Source: Sphingomonas sp. 7/4-4 | Lineage (GTDB): Bacteria; Pseudomonadota; Alphaproteobacteria; Sphingomonadales; Sphingomonadaceae | Length of the DNA stretch: 64,000 nucleotides | Reading direction: 5' to 3' | Assembly (NCBI RefSeq): GCF_027941955.1 | Contig: NZ_CP115960.1 | Location: 2,604,001-2,668,000, forward strand | Part shown: one piece after another, positions 1 to 9,588 of the stretch | Position numbering within the stretch: the first letter of the stretch is position 1 | Layout: each line of letters begins with the position of its first letter | The notes under the pieces: model-generated | What the model was told of the DNA's origin: nothing | Databases searched by the model: none | The model's input: the letters and a program-made list of their open reading frames with translations, nothing else | Position numbers and translations under genes: made by a program

Positions 1-225
1 TTCGCGGGCGTGCTCGCCTGGGCGAACCGCCATTCGCCGATCCCGCCCAACGACGCGCCGCTGGCGCTGATGGGCGAAAGCTTCGAGAGCGTGGCGATGT
101 GGCTGGCGCCCTTGTTCTTCTTCGGGCTGATCGCGATCGCCTATGCGATGACGCGACGGATGGTGGCCAGCGTGCCGCCTGTCTCCGAACCGCCGGTCGA
201 TCAGGACATCGCGAACTATCGGTGA
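1..225 (+). CDS. C-terminal end of a membrane protein (5' truncated)
   Basis: The reading frame is open from the first base and ends in TGA at 223-225, so only the last 74 residues are present. One clear hydrophobic segment (about residues 32-48, rich in W, L, F, I and A) is followed by a basic stretch (TRRM) and a short polar tail. That is the look of a last transmembrane helix with a cytoplasmic tail. There is not enough sequence to name a family. A palindromic repeat begins directly downstream and separates it from the convergent GH130 gene. Confidence 0.6.
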   Translation, partial: FAGVLAWANRHSPIPPNDAPLALMGESFESVAMWLAPLFFFGLIAIAYAMTRRMVASVPPVSEPPVDQDIANYR

Positions 226-229
226 ACTC

Positions 230-362
230 TTAATCCTCCCTCGCTTCAGCGGGGAGGTGGCACGCGCAGCGTGACGGAGGGGCTTGGCCGCGAGCGAACC
301 GCCTGTGGAGAGGCCCCTCCGTCGCCTTCGGCGCCACCTCCCCGGTTCCCGGGGAGGATTAA
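230..362. repeat. Sphingomonad palindromic intergenic repeat, family A (copy 1)
   Basis: The element is bounded by TTAATCCTCCC on the left and GGGGAGGATTAA on the right. Inside are the mirrored blocks GGGGAGGTGGC / GCCACCTCCCC and GACGGAGGGG / CCCCTCCGTC. The same building blocks recur at 24581-24703 and 26578-26704. It lies between two convergent genes and may form a long hairpin in RNA. Confidence 0.8.
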
Positions 363-369
363 AGATGGG

Positions 370-1655
370 TCAGTCCATCTGCTCGATTAGGGATTTGATC
401 GGCACGAAGGCGAAGGCGACCGAGCTGTCGGCCACGCCGTAGGGAATGAACAGCTTGCTGCCGTGGCGGATCGCGCCGCAGGTGTAGACGACGTTGGGGA
501 CATAGCCCTCGCGGTCCTGATCCGCCGCCGCCAGCAAAGGCTCCTTCGAGCGCGCCAGCACCTTGGACGGATCGTTCTTGTCGAGCAGAGCCGCGCCGAT
601 CGAATATTTGCGCATCGCGCCGACGCCGTGGGTGAGCACCAGCCAGCCCTCGTCCACTTCGATCGGCGGGCCGCAATTGCCCATCTGGACGAGCTCCCAT
701 GGATATTGCGGCTTGATCAGCAGCTCGCCGCCTTCCCAATGGGTGATGTCGTCGGAGGTATGGAGGAAGATGTTCTCGCCGTCCTGCCGGCCGAGCATCA
801 TGTACTTGCCTTCGATCTTGCGCGGGAACAGCGCCATGCCCTTGTTGCGCGATGCGCCGCCGCTCATCGGCACCAGATCGATCGACCGCCAGTCGCGTGT
901 GCGCATCAGCTCGGACTGGATCACCGAGCCGTTATAGGCCGTGTAGGTGCCGATCCATTCCTCGGTGCCGTCGTCATGGGTGAAGTGGCAGATGCGCAGA
1001 TCCTCGAGCCCGTTGGACTGCGCCTTGGTGATCGGGAAGATCACCGTGCCCGACAGAGTCGAATCGCGGTGGCGATAGACCGTCACCGGCCCCTCGGGAA
1101 TCCGCATCTCTTCCTCTTCGCGCGCATCGGCGGCAGTGGCGAAGGGCGGCTCGGGAGCGAGAGTCAGCTCGTTCTTGTCGGTGATGATGCCTTCGCGGAA
1201 CGACACCGACGAGATGTGCCCTTCCCCACTGCGCGCAGCGACATGAGGATGCGCAGCGATCCCTTGGGCATGCCCGACTGATCGTAGTGCGGCACGGCGC
1301 TGGGGTTCATCAGCGCGGCGGCGGCATAGCTGTATTCGTGGCAGAAATAGGCGCCGAGCAGCTGGCGCTTCTCGTCGCCGATATCGCCGCCGTCGAGCTT
1401 GAGCATCTCCTCGATCTCGTCATAGCGCGTCATGAACACGCGGCGGGTCTGCCAGTGGCGCGCCTCGAAATCCTTGAGCACGATCTCGAGCTGGGCGCTC
1501 GCCTCGGCGGGCGACATCGCCAGCACTTCCTGAACGATGCGCTCGGAACGGCTGGGTCCCGAGCCGTTCTGCGCCCAGGCGATGTGAAAGGGGCGAACCA
1601 CAACGCGCGACGGATCTGCCCGTAGCCGCAGCGTGTGATTGAACAATTCCTGCAT
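370..1655 (-). CDS. GH130-family glycoside phosphorylase/hydrolase (one frame break)
   Basis: This resembles the GH130 family of five-bladed beta-propeller enzymes acting on beta-mannosides by phosphorolysis or hydrolysis. The N-terminal part (from ATG at 1655, after a GGGG ribosome-binding stretch) and the C-terminal part (ending at 370) lie in different frames. They join at the GGGG run at 1224-1227 (minus strand): one extra G restores AVGEGHISSVSFREG, the junction seen in GH130 proteins. The repaired protein is about 428 aa and has no signal peptide, so it is probably cytoplasmic. It is 37 bp downstream of the glycosyltransferase at 1693-3965 and probably in its operon. The exact substrate cannot be read from the sequence. 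Confidence 0.8.
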
Positions 1656-1692
1656 TAACCCCCGATACCGTCCCGGTAGCCGGCGCGCAGGG

Positions 1693-3965
1693 TTACGCGA
1701 CAGCGGTGCGCGGGGTGCTTGCCACGTTTTCGGCGGGCTTTGAAAGGGCGGAAATGGCACAATTCGCCAATTGGAGCGCCAGAATCGACTCGGCGCCCTG
1801 ATTCCGGTTCAAACCGGTTGGCATCAGCCCGTCGAAGCACCCGCCGTCCGCTGCGGTGGCAAGCGGCAGTTCGAGGTCGTTCGCGCCGAGATACCAGCGA
1901 TAGGCCCGCATCGCCTCTTCGCACCAGCGCTTGTCGCCGGTCGCCTGATAGGCCGCGACGCACGCATCGACCGTCGCCTGCGCCTCCAGCGGCTGCTGAT
2001 CGAACTGCAGCGGTTCGGCATAAGGACGGCCGAAGCTCTCGCTGCCCACGGCGCGGAAACGGCCCTCGGGCGAGGTCTGGCGCCCGACGATCCAGTCGAG
2101 CGTCTCGAGGCCGACCTGGAGGAAATCCGGGCGGTGCAGCGCTTCGCCGGCGCGCAGCAGCGCCTCGGGAAGCCGGGCATTGTCATACGCCAGCACGATC
2201 TCGAACCACTGCCATTCGGGGCGTCGCGCCTCGTCGAGCAAAGTGATCAGTTCCTCGCCATAGCGGGTGAGGATCGTGCGCGAGAGCGCGTGGCCGGGAT
2301 GCGCCTCGATCATCGCGGCGGCGCCGAGCATCGCAAAGGCGTGGCTGCGCGGCGCCTCGAGCTCGAGCGCGATCGACGCGGTATCGTCGAACAGCACCGA
2401 GGCCCAGTCGCGATGCTTCTGCGCCCGCGCATCGCGCGCCGTGACGCCGAGCGCCCAGATCGCGCGGCCGTTCGAATCCTCCGAGCCGACATCCTCGCAC
2501 CAGGTGCGATCGAAATTCATGAAATTGCGGAAGCGGCGCTCATCGGGATTCCACGCATATTGGACGAACGAGGCATAGATGCTCGTCCACTTGTCGCGCA
2601 CGCTTTCGTCGATCCCGTCGATCTTCGACATCAGGATCAGCGCGCGGGCATTGTCGTCGATGCAATAGCCATGGCGGCGATCGGGCACCGAATAGATCGA
2701 ATGCTGGAGCATGCCGGTCGAATCGCTCATCCGCTCGACCGCGGCGAGAGTGGGCTTCAGCGTGGCGAGCTCGGCCGGCGCCTTGTGGAAGCGGTGCGGC
2801 TTGGCGGCGACGATCGCGCCGAGCTCGACCATCGCATTCTCGGCGAGGCGCGGCCAGATCATCGTGCGGCCGCGGGCATAAGCGCGCTGCGCCAGCGCCA
2901 GCCGCTCCTGCCCGTCGGTCAGCAGCCGGTCGATCTCGCGCGCGAAGCCGGCGCTGTCGCCGAAATTGACGAGCACGCCGTGATCGTCGGCCAGGATTTC
3001 GGTGGCGTGGACATAGGGGTGGAGATCACCGGTTTGCCGACGCCGACCGCGTAGGAGAGCGTTCCCGAAGTGATCTGCGCCGGGTTGGTGTAGGGCGTGA
3101 CGTACAGATCCGCCGCCTCGAGATAATCGATCAGCTCGTCATGTTCGACGAACGCGTCGATGAACTGGACATGCCCGGCGACGCCCTTTTCCTCGGCAAG
3201 CGCTGTGAGGCGATCGCGATAGGCCTCGCCTTCGTGCGCGACGAGGTTCGGATGCGTCGCACCGAGCACGACGTAGAGCGCCTGCGGGTGATTGGCGACG
3301 ATCTGGGGCAGCGCCGCGATCATCGTCTCGATGCCCTTGTTGGGGGCGAGCAGGCCGAAGGTCAGCACGACTTCGCGGCCTTCCCAGCCGAACCGGGGCT
3401 TCATACTGTCCGGATCGGCAAAAGCGCGATCGGGCACACCGTGCGGGATCATCACGATGCTCTTGTCGTCGGCGCCGTGCACGCGCTTGAGGATATCGCG
3501 GCCCTTCTCGGCCATGACGATGATCCGCGACGAGCGGCGCAGCAGAGCCTCCATCACCCGGCGCTCGTCGGCGCTGGGCCGTTCGAGCACGGTGTGGAGC
3601 GTGGTGATGATGGGAATCGAGAGCCGATCGGTCAGCGCGATCAGGAACTCGCCCGCGGGGCCGCCATAGATGCCGTATTCGTGCTGGATCCACAGCGCCT
3701 GCGCGCCGCTCGCCTCGATCGCGCGGGCCGCGTCGAGATAGGCGGCGCGATCATGCTGCGGGATCGCGCGGGTGACGGCATCGGGATAATCGTAGCGGCC
3801 GGGATGATCGTCCATCGCATAGACGTCGACCTGAAGATCGGGATAGCGCTGCTGGAGCGCGTTGTAAGTGTCGGTCGTGTAGGTCGCGAGGCCGCACTTG
3901 CGCGGAAGAAAGTTGCCGAGAAGCGCGAGGCGGGTGATCCCCTGTCCGAGCATGAACGGCGCCAT
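1693..3965 (-). CDS. GT4-type glycosyltransferase with C-terminal alpha/alpha-toroid domain (one frame break)
   Basis: Residues 1 to about 330 form a GT-B glycosyltransferase: an N-terminal Rossmann half (LLGNFLPRKCGLATYT) and a GT4-like C half with GLLAPNKGIETMI and a TPYTNPAQITSGTLSYAVG donor-site region. The remaining roughly 400 residues look like an alpha/alpha-toroid of the cellobiose-2-epimerase or glycoside-hydrolase type (HGYCIDDNARALI, TDKRWCEEAMRAYRWYLG). The ATG at 3965 is chosen because AAGGA lies six bases upstream; the open frame continues further but is not needed. The two halves are broken at a C run (gggg on the plus strand, 3016-3019); one added base restores ISTPYVHATEILADDHGVLV. 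Repaired length is about 757 aa. With the GH130 gene downstream it suggests synthesis and turnover of a mannose-type glycan, which is an inference. Confidence 0.8.
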
Positions 3966-4028
3966 TCGTTTTCCTTCGCTATTGCAACCAATCAGGCCGT
4001 CGTAAGCCCGCGACACGTCTCCCAACTC

Positions 4029-4068
4029 TTGCTAAGCAATATGGTTTCATTCTTGTTGCAATGCAACA
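4029..4068. promoter_or_regulatory. TTGC/GCAA palindromes upstream of the glycosyltransferase operon
   Basis: A perfect 15-bp palindrome TGTTGCAATGCAACA occupies 4054-4068. A second inverted repeat, TTGC-TAA-GCAA, lies at 4029-4039. Both are in the 140-bp gap upstream of the glycosyltransferase start at 3965 and resemble helix-turn-helix operators. The binding protein is unknown. Confidence 0.45.
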
Positions 4069-4105
4069 TAAATGAATCCGACGAACCGTGCCGTAAATCT
4101 GAGGT

Positions 4106-4825
4106 TCAGCCTCGGCCGCGGTAACCCGGCACGTCCTGCGGCGGAATCCAGACGCCGGCGGGGGCCTCGCCCGACTGCCAGAAGACGTCGATCGGGATGC
4201 CGCCGCGCGGATACCAATAGCCGCCGATCCGCAGCCATTCGGGCTTCATCTCCGCGAACAGCCGCTCGCCGATGCCGACGGTGCAATCCTCATGGAACGC
4301 GCCGTGATTGCGGAAGCTGCCGAGGAACAGCTTGAGCGACTTGGATTCGACGATCGTCTCGCCGGGCACATAGTCGATCACGAGATGCGCGAAATCGGGC
4401 TGCCCGGTGATCGGGCAGAGCGACGTGAATTCGGGGGCGGCGAAGCGGATCATGTACCGGCTGCCGGGGCGCGGATTGGCGACGTAATCGAGCTCCGCTT
4501 CCTCCGGCGTGGCGGGGAGGCTGGAGGTCTGGCCGAGATGCTTGGGCACGCCGGAAGCTCGACGCTCCGTATTCGACGGAGAGCGCTCAAATGTAACGCA
4601 GCCCTTGAACATATTCACTTCGCACGTCCGCCACCCGGCGCTTTGCCAAACTTGCGAATGCCGATGCGTGCTGTCATCGGTTTGGTTCGCCCACCATGCT
4701 TGGTGTTCGTAGGCGCTCCTCGGGAGTGGCACCCCCACGACCTCCTCGATCTGCTTGAAGTATGCAGTCCAGCGGTCGGTCTCGAGGCTGGAGAGATGGT
4801 CTCCAAGCTTGGAAAATTTGCTCAT
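4106..4825 (-). CDS. queF: QueF 7-cyano-7-deazaguanine reductase with N-terminal DUF7662-like domain
   Basis: The C-terminal 150 residues are a complete type I QueF, the NADPH-dependent reductase that makes preQ1 for queuosine. Visible are [20 protein letters not shown] with the thioimide-forming Cys, [21 protein letters not shown] and the end [17 protein letters not shown]. Residues 1-90 match a small domain I recall as DUF7662: [36 protein letters not shown]. The two lie in one frame with no stop between them. ATG 4825 follows AAAGGA at good spacing. A QueF of normal length (147 aa) could instead start at GTG 4549, but no good ribosome site precedes it. The upstream domain looks less G+C-rich than its neighbours. 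The fusion is real in this sequence; whether one polypeptide is made is open. Confidence 0.85.
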   Translation of the reverse strand: MSKFSKLGDHLSSLETDRWTAYFKQIEEVVGVPLPRSAYEHQAWWANQTDDSTHRHSQVWQSAGWRTCEVNMFKGCVTFERSPSNTERRASGVPKHLGQTSSLPATPEEAELDYVANPRPGSRYMIRFAAPEFTSLCPITGQPDFAHLVIDYVPGETIVESKSLKLFLGSFRNHGAFHEDCTVGIGERLFAEMKPEWLRIGGYWYPRGGIPIDVFWQSGEAPAGVWIPPQDVPGYRGRG

Positions 4826-4839
4826 CATCAATCCTTTGA

Positions 4840-4865
4840 TATATACACTGTATATAACTGTATAT
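4840..4865. promoter_or_regulatory. AT-rich palindromic operator between divergent queF fusion and sseA
   Basis: A perfect palindrome TATATACA-C-TGTATATA occupies 4840-4856, and a third half-site ACTGTATAT follows at 4857-4865. It lies directly upstream of the ribosome site of the DUF7662-QueF gene. The AT-rich composition stands out in this GC-rich region. It is probably an operator or promoter element of that gene. Confidence 0.5.
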
Positions 4866-4920
4866 TTCTCAGGTCAAGCGGAGTCGACGCGTCTATCCGG
4901 TGCCTCTAGAAGGCGAGCTT

Positions 4921-5753
4921 ATGCACGCACTCGTAACGACAGAGTGGCTGGCAGGCGCATTGGGCTCGGAAGGCCTCGTGATCCTCGACGCCACCTACAC
5001 CTCGACGCTGCCGGGATCGGCGAAGCAGGACCCCAAAGTCGAATATGCCGTGGGGCATATCCCAGGCGCATTACTGCTCGATCTCGATACCTTGGTCGAC
5101 GCGGACGATCCGCTCCCGTCGATGCTGCCGCAGCGCGACCTGTTCGAGGCGCGGATGGCGGATCTGGGCATCACCGCGGAGAGCCGCGTCGTCCTGTACG
5201 ACAACAGCCCGCACCACACGTCGTGCCGGGCATGGTGGGTGCTGGGGCGGTTCGGAATCGAGGCGGCCTTGCTCGACGGCGGCATCGCGAAGTGGACGGC
5301 GGAGGGGCGACCCGTCGAACGGGAGGTTCTGAACCCCGCTCGCAGCCGGTTCGAGGCCGGAGCGCCGCGAACGCAGGTGCGCAGCCTCGTCGAGATGCAG
5401 GCGACCGACGAGCAGATCGTCGACGCGCGTTCGGCGGCACGCTTCACCGGCGACGAGCCCGATCCGCGCAAGGAATGCGCGCCCGGCCATATCCCCGGAT
5501 CGAAGAACATCCCGCAGGGCCGCTTCTTCGAGGCGGACGGCACCTGGAAGTCGCCCGAGAAGCTCCGCGCCCTGTTCGAGGAGGCGGGTCTCGATCTCGG
5601 CAAGCCGCTGGTGGCGACCTGCGGATCGGGGATCACCGCGTCGGTGATCGCCTTCGCCGCGCATCTGCTGGGCCGCGACGTGCCGGTCTATGACGGCAGC
5701 TGGTCCGAATGGGGGCGCTTGCCGCCACGCCTAAGGCGGTGGGCCCGGCATGA
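4921..5753 (+). CDS. sseA: 3-mercaptopyruvate sulfurtransferase, two rhodanese domains (one frame break)
   Basis: Two rhodanese domains are visible. The first is inactive (residues about 5-130, with VEYAVGHIPGALLLDLD). The second is catalytic (about 150-277) with ARFTGDEPDPRKECAPGHIPGS and the active loop CGSGITASV, which carries the sulfur-accepting Cys. It moves sulfur from 3-mercaptopyruvate to acceptors in the cytoplasm. ATG 4921 is preceded by AAGGCGAG. Near the end the GGGGG run at 5711-5715 lacks one G. With six G the protein ends ALAATPKAVGPA and its TGA overlaps the ATG of metC (ATGA). As written, the frame runs on with low-complexity sequence. Repaired length is about 277 aa. Confidence 0.9.
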
Positions 5754-6934
5754 GCGACGAGAAGGACGCGACAAAGGTCGTCCAGGCCGGCCGGCGATCC
5801 GAGTGGACGCAGGGCATCGTCAATCCGCCGGTGTGGCGCGCCTCGACGATCCTCTACGATTCGGTCGCCGAGCTCCGCGCGCGCGGAGCGGCGGATACGC
5901 ACCACAAGCTGTTCTACGGCCGGCGCGGCACCCCGACCCAATGGTCGCTCGCCGAGGCGCTGACCGAGCTCGAGCCCGGCGCCGAGGCGACTTTGCTCTA
6001 TCCCTCCGGTGTCGCGGCAGTGGCGGCGGCGTTGCTCGCAGTGCTCTCGCCCGGTGACGAATTGCTGCTGGTGGACAGCGCCTATGATCCGACCCGCAAC
6101 CTCGCGAACGGACTGCTCGAGCGCTTCGGCATCACCACGACCTTCTACGATCCGCTGATCGGCGCCGGGATCGCCGAACTCTGCACGGATCGGACCAGGG
6201 CGATCTTCATGGAGAGCCCAGGCAGCCTGACCTTCGAAGTGCAGGACATTCCGGCGATCGTCGCCGTGGCGAAAGAGCGCGGGATAGCGACCCTGCTCGA
6301 CAATACCTGGGCGACGCCCCTGCTGCTGCCCGCGATCCAGCTCGGCGTCGATTATTCGATCCTCGCCTGCACCAAATACGTCGTCGGCCATTCGGACGTG
6401 ATGCTCGGATCGGTCACTGCCGCCGAGGGCCAATATGAGCGCCTCCGCGCCGTGACCTACCAGCTCGGCCAGACCGCCAGCCCCGACGACGCCTGGCTCG
6501 GCGCGCGCGGGCTCAGGACAATGGCGGTGCGGCTCGATCAGCACGGGCGCTCGGCGCTCAAGATCGCCAAGTGGCTCGAGACCCGGCCCGAAGTCGCGCG
6601 GGTGCTGCATCCGGCGCTGCCCGGATGCCCGGGGCACGAAGCGTTCGTACGCGACTTCCGGGGCGCGTCGGGGCTGTTCTCGTTCGTGCTGGACGGCGGA
6701 TCGGACAAGGCGCGCACGGCGCTGATCGACGGACTGAGGCATTTCGGCATCGGCTATAGCTGGGGCGGGTTCGAGAGCCTCGCCATCCCGGTCGACCCGC
6801 AGCGCTATCGCAGCGCGACGAAATGGGAGGCCGAGGGGCCGATGGTGCGGCTCCAGATCGGGCTGGAGGATGCGGACGATCTGATCGCCGATCTCGAAGC
6901 CGGGCTCGCGCGCTACACTGCGGCGCGCGGCTGA
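5750..6934 (+). CDS. metC: Cystathionine beta-lyase (PLP-dependent)
   Basis: This 394-residue member of the Cys/Met-metabolism PLP enzymes would cleave cystathionine (or cystine) to homocysteine, pyruvate and ammonia. Visible signatures are the substrate and phosphate region LFYGRRGTPTQWSLAEAL, the cofactor-contacting VDSAYDPTRNL, the aspartate in TLLDNTWATP and the Schiff-base lysine in CTKYVVGHSDVMLGS. The end SWGGFESLAIP is typical of MetC. The start overlaps the sseA stop and the stop overlaps the next start, so sseA-metC-mscS should be one transcript. Confidence 0.9.
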   Translation: MSDEKDATKVVQAGRRSEWTQGIVNPPVWRASTILYDSVAELRARGAADTHHKLFYGRRGTPTQWSLAEALTELEPGAEATLLYPSGVAAVAAALLAVLSPGDELLLVDSAYDPTRNLANGLLERFGITTTFYDPLIGAGIAELCTDRTRAIFMESPGSLTFEVQDIPAIVAVAKERGIATLLDNTWATPLLLPAIQLGVDYSILACTKYVVGHSDVMLGSVTAAEGQYERLRAVTYQLGQTASPDDAWLGARGLRTMAVRLDQHGRSALKIAKWLETRPEVARVLHPALPGCPGHEAFVRDFRGASGLFSFVLDGGSDKARTALIDGLRHFGIGYSWGGFESLAIPVDPQRYRSATKWEAEGPMVRLQIGLEDADDLIADLEAGLARYTAARG

Positions 6935-8207
6935 TGGAGCGGCTCGGGGCCTGGCTGGCGGGACATAATCTGCCGGGCACCGCCGAGCTTCGGAAGCCAC
7001 GATCGCGGCCGGGCTGGCGGCGATCGCGATGATCCTGGGCTGGCTCGCCGGGCGGCATATCGGCACCCGGATCGCCGCCGCCTGGGCCGAGCGCATCAAC
7101 GGCAACGCCGCGACCTTCCACCTGCGCGCCTGCGCGATCGTGCGCTGGAGCTCGGCGGCGATCCTGCTCGGGCTGATCGCCGTGAGCTGGCCATGGATGC
7201 CGCTGGGCGCGCTGGTCGTCGGGCTGGTTCAGGCCTTTTCGGTGGCGATGCTCGCGGTCGCCGTACTGCGCGGACTCAATCTGCCGCGCTGGGCGGCCTG
7301 GACGCTGGCGGCGCTCGCCTTCGTCGCGGTGCTCAGCCACGCGATCGGGGGCTTCTCGGTGGTCGAGGTCACGCTCGATCGCGTCGGCATCCAGATCGGC
7401 CAGCGGCGCTTCTCCTTGCTCTCGGCGCTCACCATCGGCGTCACCGTCCTGCTGCTGTTCGCCGGCGTGCGGCTGGCGAACAAATTGCTGAGCCATTCGA
7501 TCGGCAGTGTGCGCGGGTTCGATCCGACGCAGAAGCTGCTGGTCCAGAAGCTCGCCGGCATCGCAGTGGTGGTGCTCGCCTTCTTCATCGGCGTCGACCT
7601 GCTCGAAGTGGACCTCACCGCCTTCACGGTCTTCTCGGGCGCCTTCGGGCTCGCGATCGGCTTCGGCATGCAGAAGACGATCGGCAATTTGATCGCGGGG
7701 ATCCTCCTGCTGATGGACCGATCGATCAAGCCGGGCGACGTGATCGTGGTGGGCGACAGCTTCGGCTGGGTGAACAAGATCGGCGTCCGCGCGGTCTCGG
7801 TGGTCACCCGGGACGGCAAGGAGCATCTGATTCCGAACGAGAATCTGATGACGCAGGAAGTGGAGAACTGGTCGTACACCGACCGCAACGTCCGCGTCCG
7901 CATTCCGGTGACCGTCGCTTATGACTGCGATCTCAAGCTCGCGCAGGAACTGATGCTGCGCGCCGCCGCCGAGAGCCCGCGCGTGCTCGACAATCCGAAA
8001 TCGAACGTGTGGCTGATGGCATTCGGCCAGACCGGTGCCGAGCACGAGATCCTCGTCTGGATCAGCGATCCCGAAAGCGGCGTGGGCAATGTGAAGAGCG
8101 ATTTGCTCAACCGGCTCTGGGTGCTGTTCAAGGAACATGGCATCCAGATCCCTTATCCGGTTCGCGACGTGCGCGTGCGCGAATGGCCGGGGCGGGAAAA
8201 GGCGTAG
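6934..8207 (+). CDS. MscS-family mechanosensitive channel (one frame break)
   Basis: The gene starts at ATG 6934 inside the metC stop (TGATG). After about 20 codons the frame is lost at GG 6992-6993. Adding one G gives ELREATIAAGLAAIAMILGW and joins the long downstream frame that ends at 8207. The repaired protein is about 424 aa. It has several hydrophobic helices, then the MscS pore helix and beta domain (FGLAIGFGMQKTIGNLIAGILLLMDRSIKPGDVI, shown here as family landmarks FGLAIGFGMQ and SIKPGDVIVVGD), and a C-terminal alpha/beta domain ending IQIPYPVRDVRV. It would sit in the inner membrane and release solutes or gate ions under tension. Confidence 0.85.
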
Positions 8208-8302
8208 GACAACAGGCGCCTCCAAACGCCGTCATTCCGGAAGTTACGAACCTTCTTCACTCCCCTCTCCCGCTCAGCCCGTTCCACGCCTATCTTGCGC
8301 CC

Positions 8303-9418
8303 GTGAGTTCCCAGCCGATTACCGCCCGCATCGCCGACGGCGTCGCTTCGATCCCCTCGGCGGAGTGGGATGCCTGCGCGGGCGAAGCCAATCCGTTCGT
8401 CGGCCATGCCTTCCTGTCGATTCTCGAGCGATCGGGATCGGCGACTGCACGTACGGGCTGGCAGCCGCTGCCGATCCTGGTCGACGGCTGTGCGGGGGCC
8501 GCCGGGGCGATCGCGCCAGCCTATGTCAAATCGCACAGCCAGGGCGAATATGTCTTCGACCATGGCTGGGCCGATGCCTGGGAGCAGGCGGGCGGGCAAT
8601 ATTATCCCAAGCTGCAGGTGGCGGTGCCGTTCACGCCGGTGCCCGGGCCGCGGCTGCTGCTGCGCGACGAAGCGCTCGCGCCGGCGCTGATCGCGGCGAT
8701 CGAGGCAGTGACCGACCAGAACCGGCTGTCCTCGGCGCATGTGACCTTTATCGAAGACGCGCAGCTGCGCTGGTTCGAGAGCGCCGGGTGGCTGGTACGC
8801 GCCGGCACCCAGTTCCACTGGCAGAACCAGGATTATGCCGGCTTCGACGATTTCCTCGCCGCCCTCTCCAGCCGCAAGCGCAAGGCGATCCGCAAGGAGC
8901 GCGCCGCGGCGCTGGAGGGCCTGACCGTCCGGCATCTGACCGGCGCCGAGATCACCGAGGCGCATTGGGACGCGTTCTGGGAATTCTATCAGGACACCGG
9001 ATCGCGCAAATGGGGGCGGCCTTATCTGACCCGCGCCTTCTTCTCGATGCTCGGCGCGGAGATGGCGGACAAGGTGCTGCTGATCTTCGCCGAGCGCGAC
9101 AATGTGCCGATCGCGGGAGCGCTCAACCTGATCGGTGGGGACGCGCTGTACGGGCGCTATTGGGGTGCAGTCGAGGAAGTGCCGTTCCTCCATTTCGAGC
9201 TTTGCTACTATCAGGCGATAGACGCCGCGATCGCGCGCGGTCTGGCGCGGGTCGAGGCGGGCGCACAAGGCGAGCACAAGCTCGCGCGCGGCTATGCCCC
9301 GGTCACCACCTGGTCCGCGCACTATATCCCGGATCCCGGCTTCCGCCGCGCAGTGGCGGACTTCCTGCGGCGGGAGCGCGAGGCGATAGAGCGCGAGCAG
9401 GAATGGCTGGGGAAATGA
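8303..9418 (+). CDS. FemAB/GNAT-fold acyltransferase of the COG3146 type
   Basis: The 371-residue product matches the uncharacterised family once called DUF482 or COG3146 (peptidoglycan biosynthesis/recognition). Landmarks are PSAEWDACAGEANPFVGHAFL, the FDHGWADAW block, LSSRKRKAIRKERA, and AGAQGEHKLARGY near the end. GTG 8303 is the chosen start because similarity begins there; the frame is open much further upstream but codes nothing recognisable. It stands alone, with a palindromic repeat downstream. A transferase of an acyl or aminoacyl group is likely from the fold; the substrate is unknown. Confidence 0.75.
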   Translation: MSSQPITARIADGVASIPSAEWDACAGEANPFVGHAFLSILERSGSATARTGWQPLPILVDGCAGAAGAIAPAYVKSHSQGEYVFDHGWADAWEQAGGQYYPKLQVAVPFTPVPGPRLLLRDEALAPALIAAIEAVTDQNRLSSAHVTFIEDAQLRWFESAGWLVRAGTQFHWQNQDYAGFDDFLAALSSRKRKAIRKERAAALEGLTVRHLTGAEITEAHWDAFWEFYQDTGSRKWGRPYLTRAFFSMLGAEMADKVLLIFAERDNVPIAGALNLIGGDALYGRYWGAVEEVPFLHFELCYYQAIDAAIARGLARVEAGAQGEHKLARGYAPVTTWSAHYIPDPGFRRAVADFLRREREAIEREQEWLGK

Positions 9419-9488
9419 CGCCGTTCAGGCGCGGGGGATGATGCTCCCGCTCTCTGCAAGCACCTGTGGGAACGGCAAGTAGCATCCT

Positions 9489-9563
9489 CGTGCTCCGGCG
9501 AAGGCCGGAGCGTTGGCGGTCGAAGGAAAGGCTCTCCAGCGCTCCGGCCTTCGCCGGAGCACG
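9489..9563. repeat. Palindromic repeat, family B (GGCGAAGGCCGG type)
   Basis: Two 24-bp arms, 9489-9512 and 9540-9563, are perfect inverted repeats built around CTCCGGCGAAGGCCGGAG. They are separated by 27 bp and lie between convergent genes. The core GGCGAAGGCCGG is the REP-like motif common in sphingomonads; a related copy lies at 16429-16525. Confidence 0.8.
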
Positions 9564-9588
9564 TATATGCTCAAGGACAGCAATCTGA

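Noticed and set aside
3141..4124. Long open frame on the plus strand opposite the glycosyltransferase
   Set aside because: It is the antisense shadow of a conserved gene. High G+C makes long stop-free frames common, and its product has no recognisable domain.
4832..4920. preQ1 riboswitch upstream of queF
   Set aside because: The leader is too short and consists of AT-rich palindromes, not the pseudoknot pattern of preQ1 aptamers.
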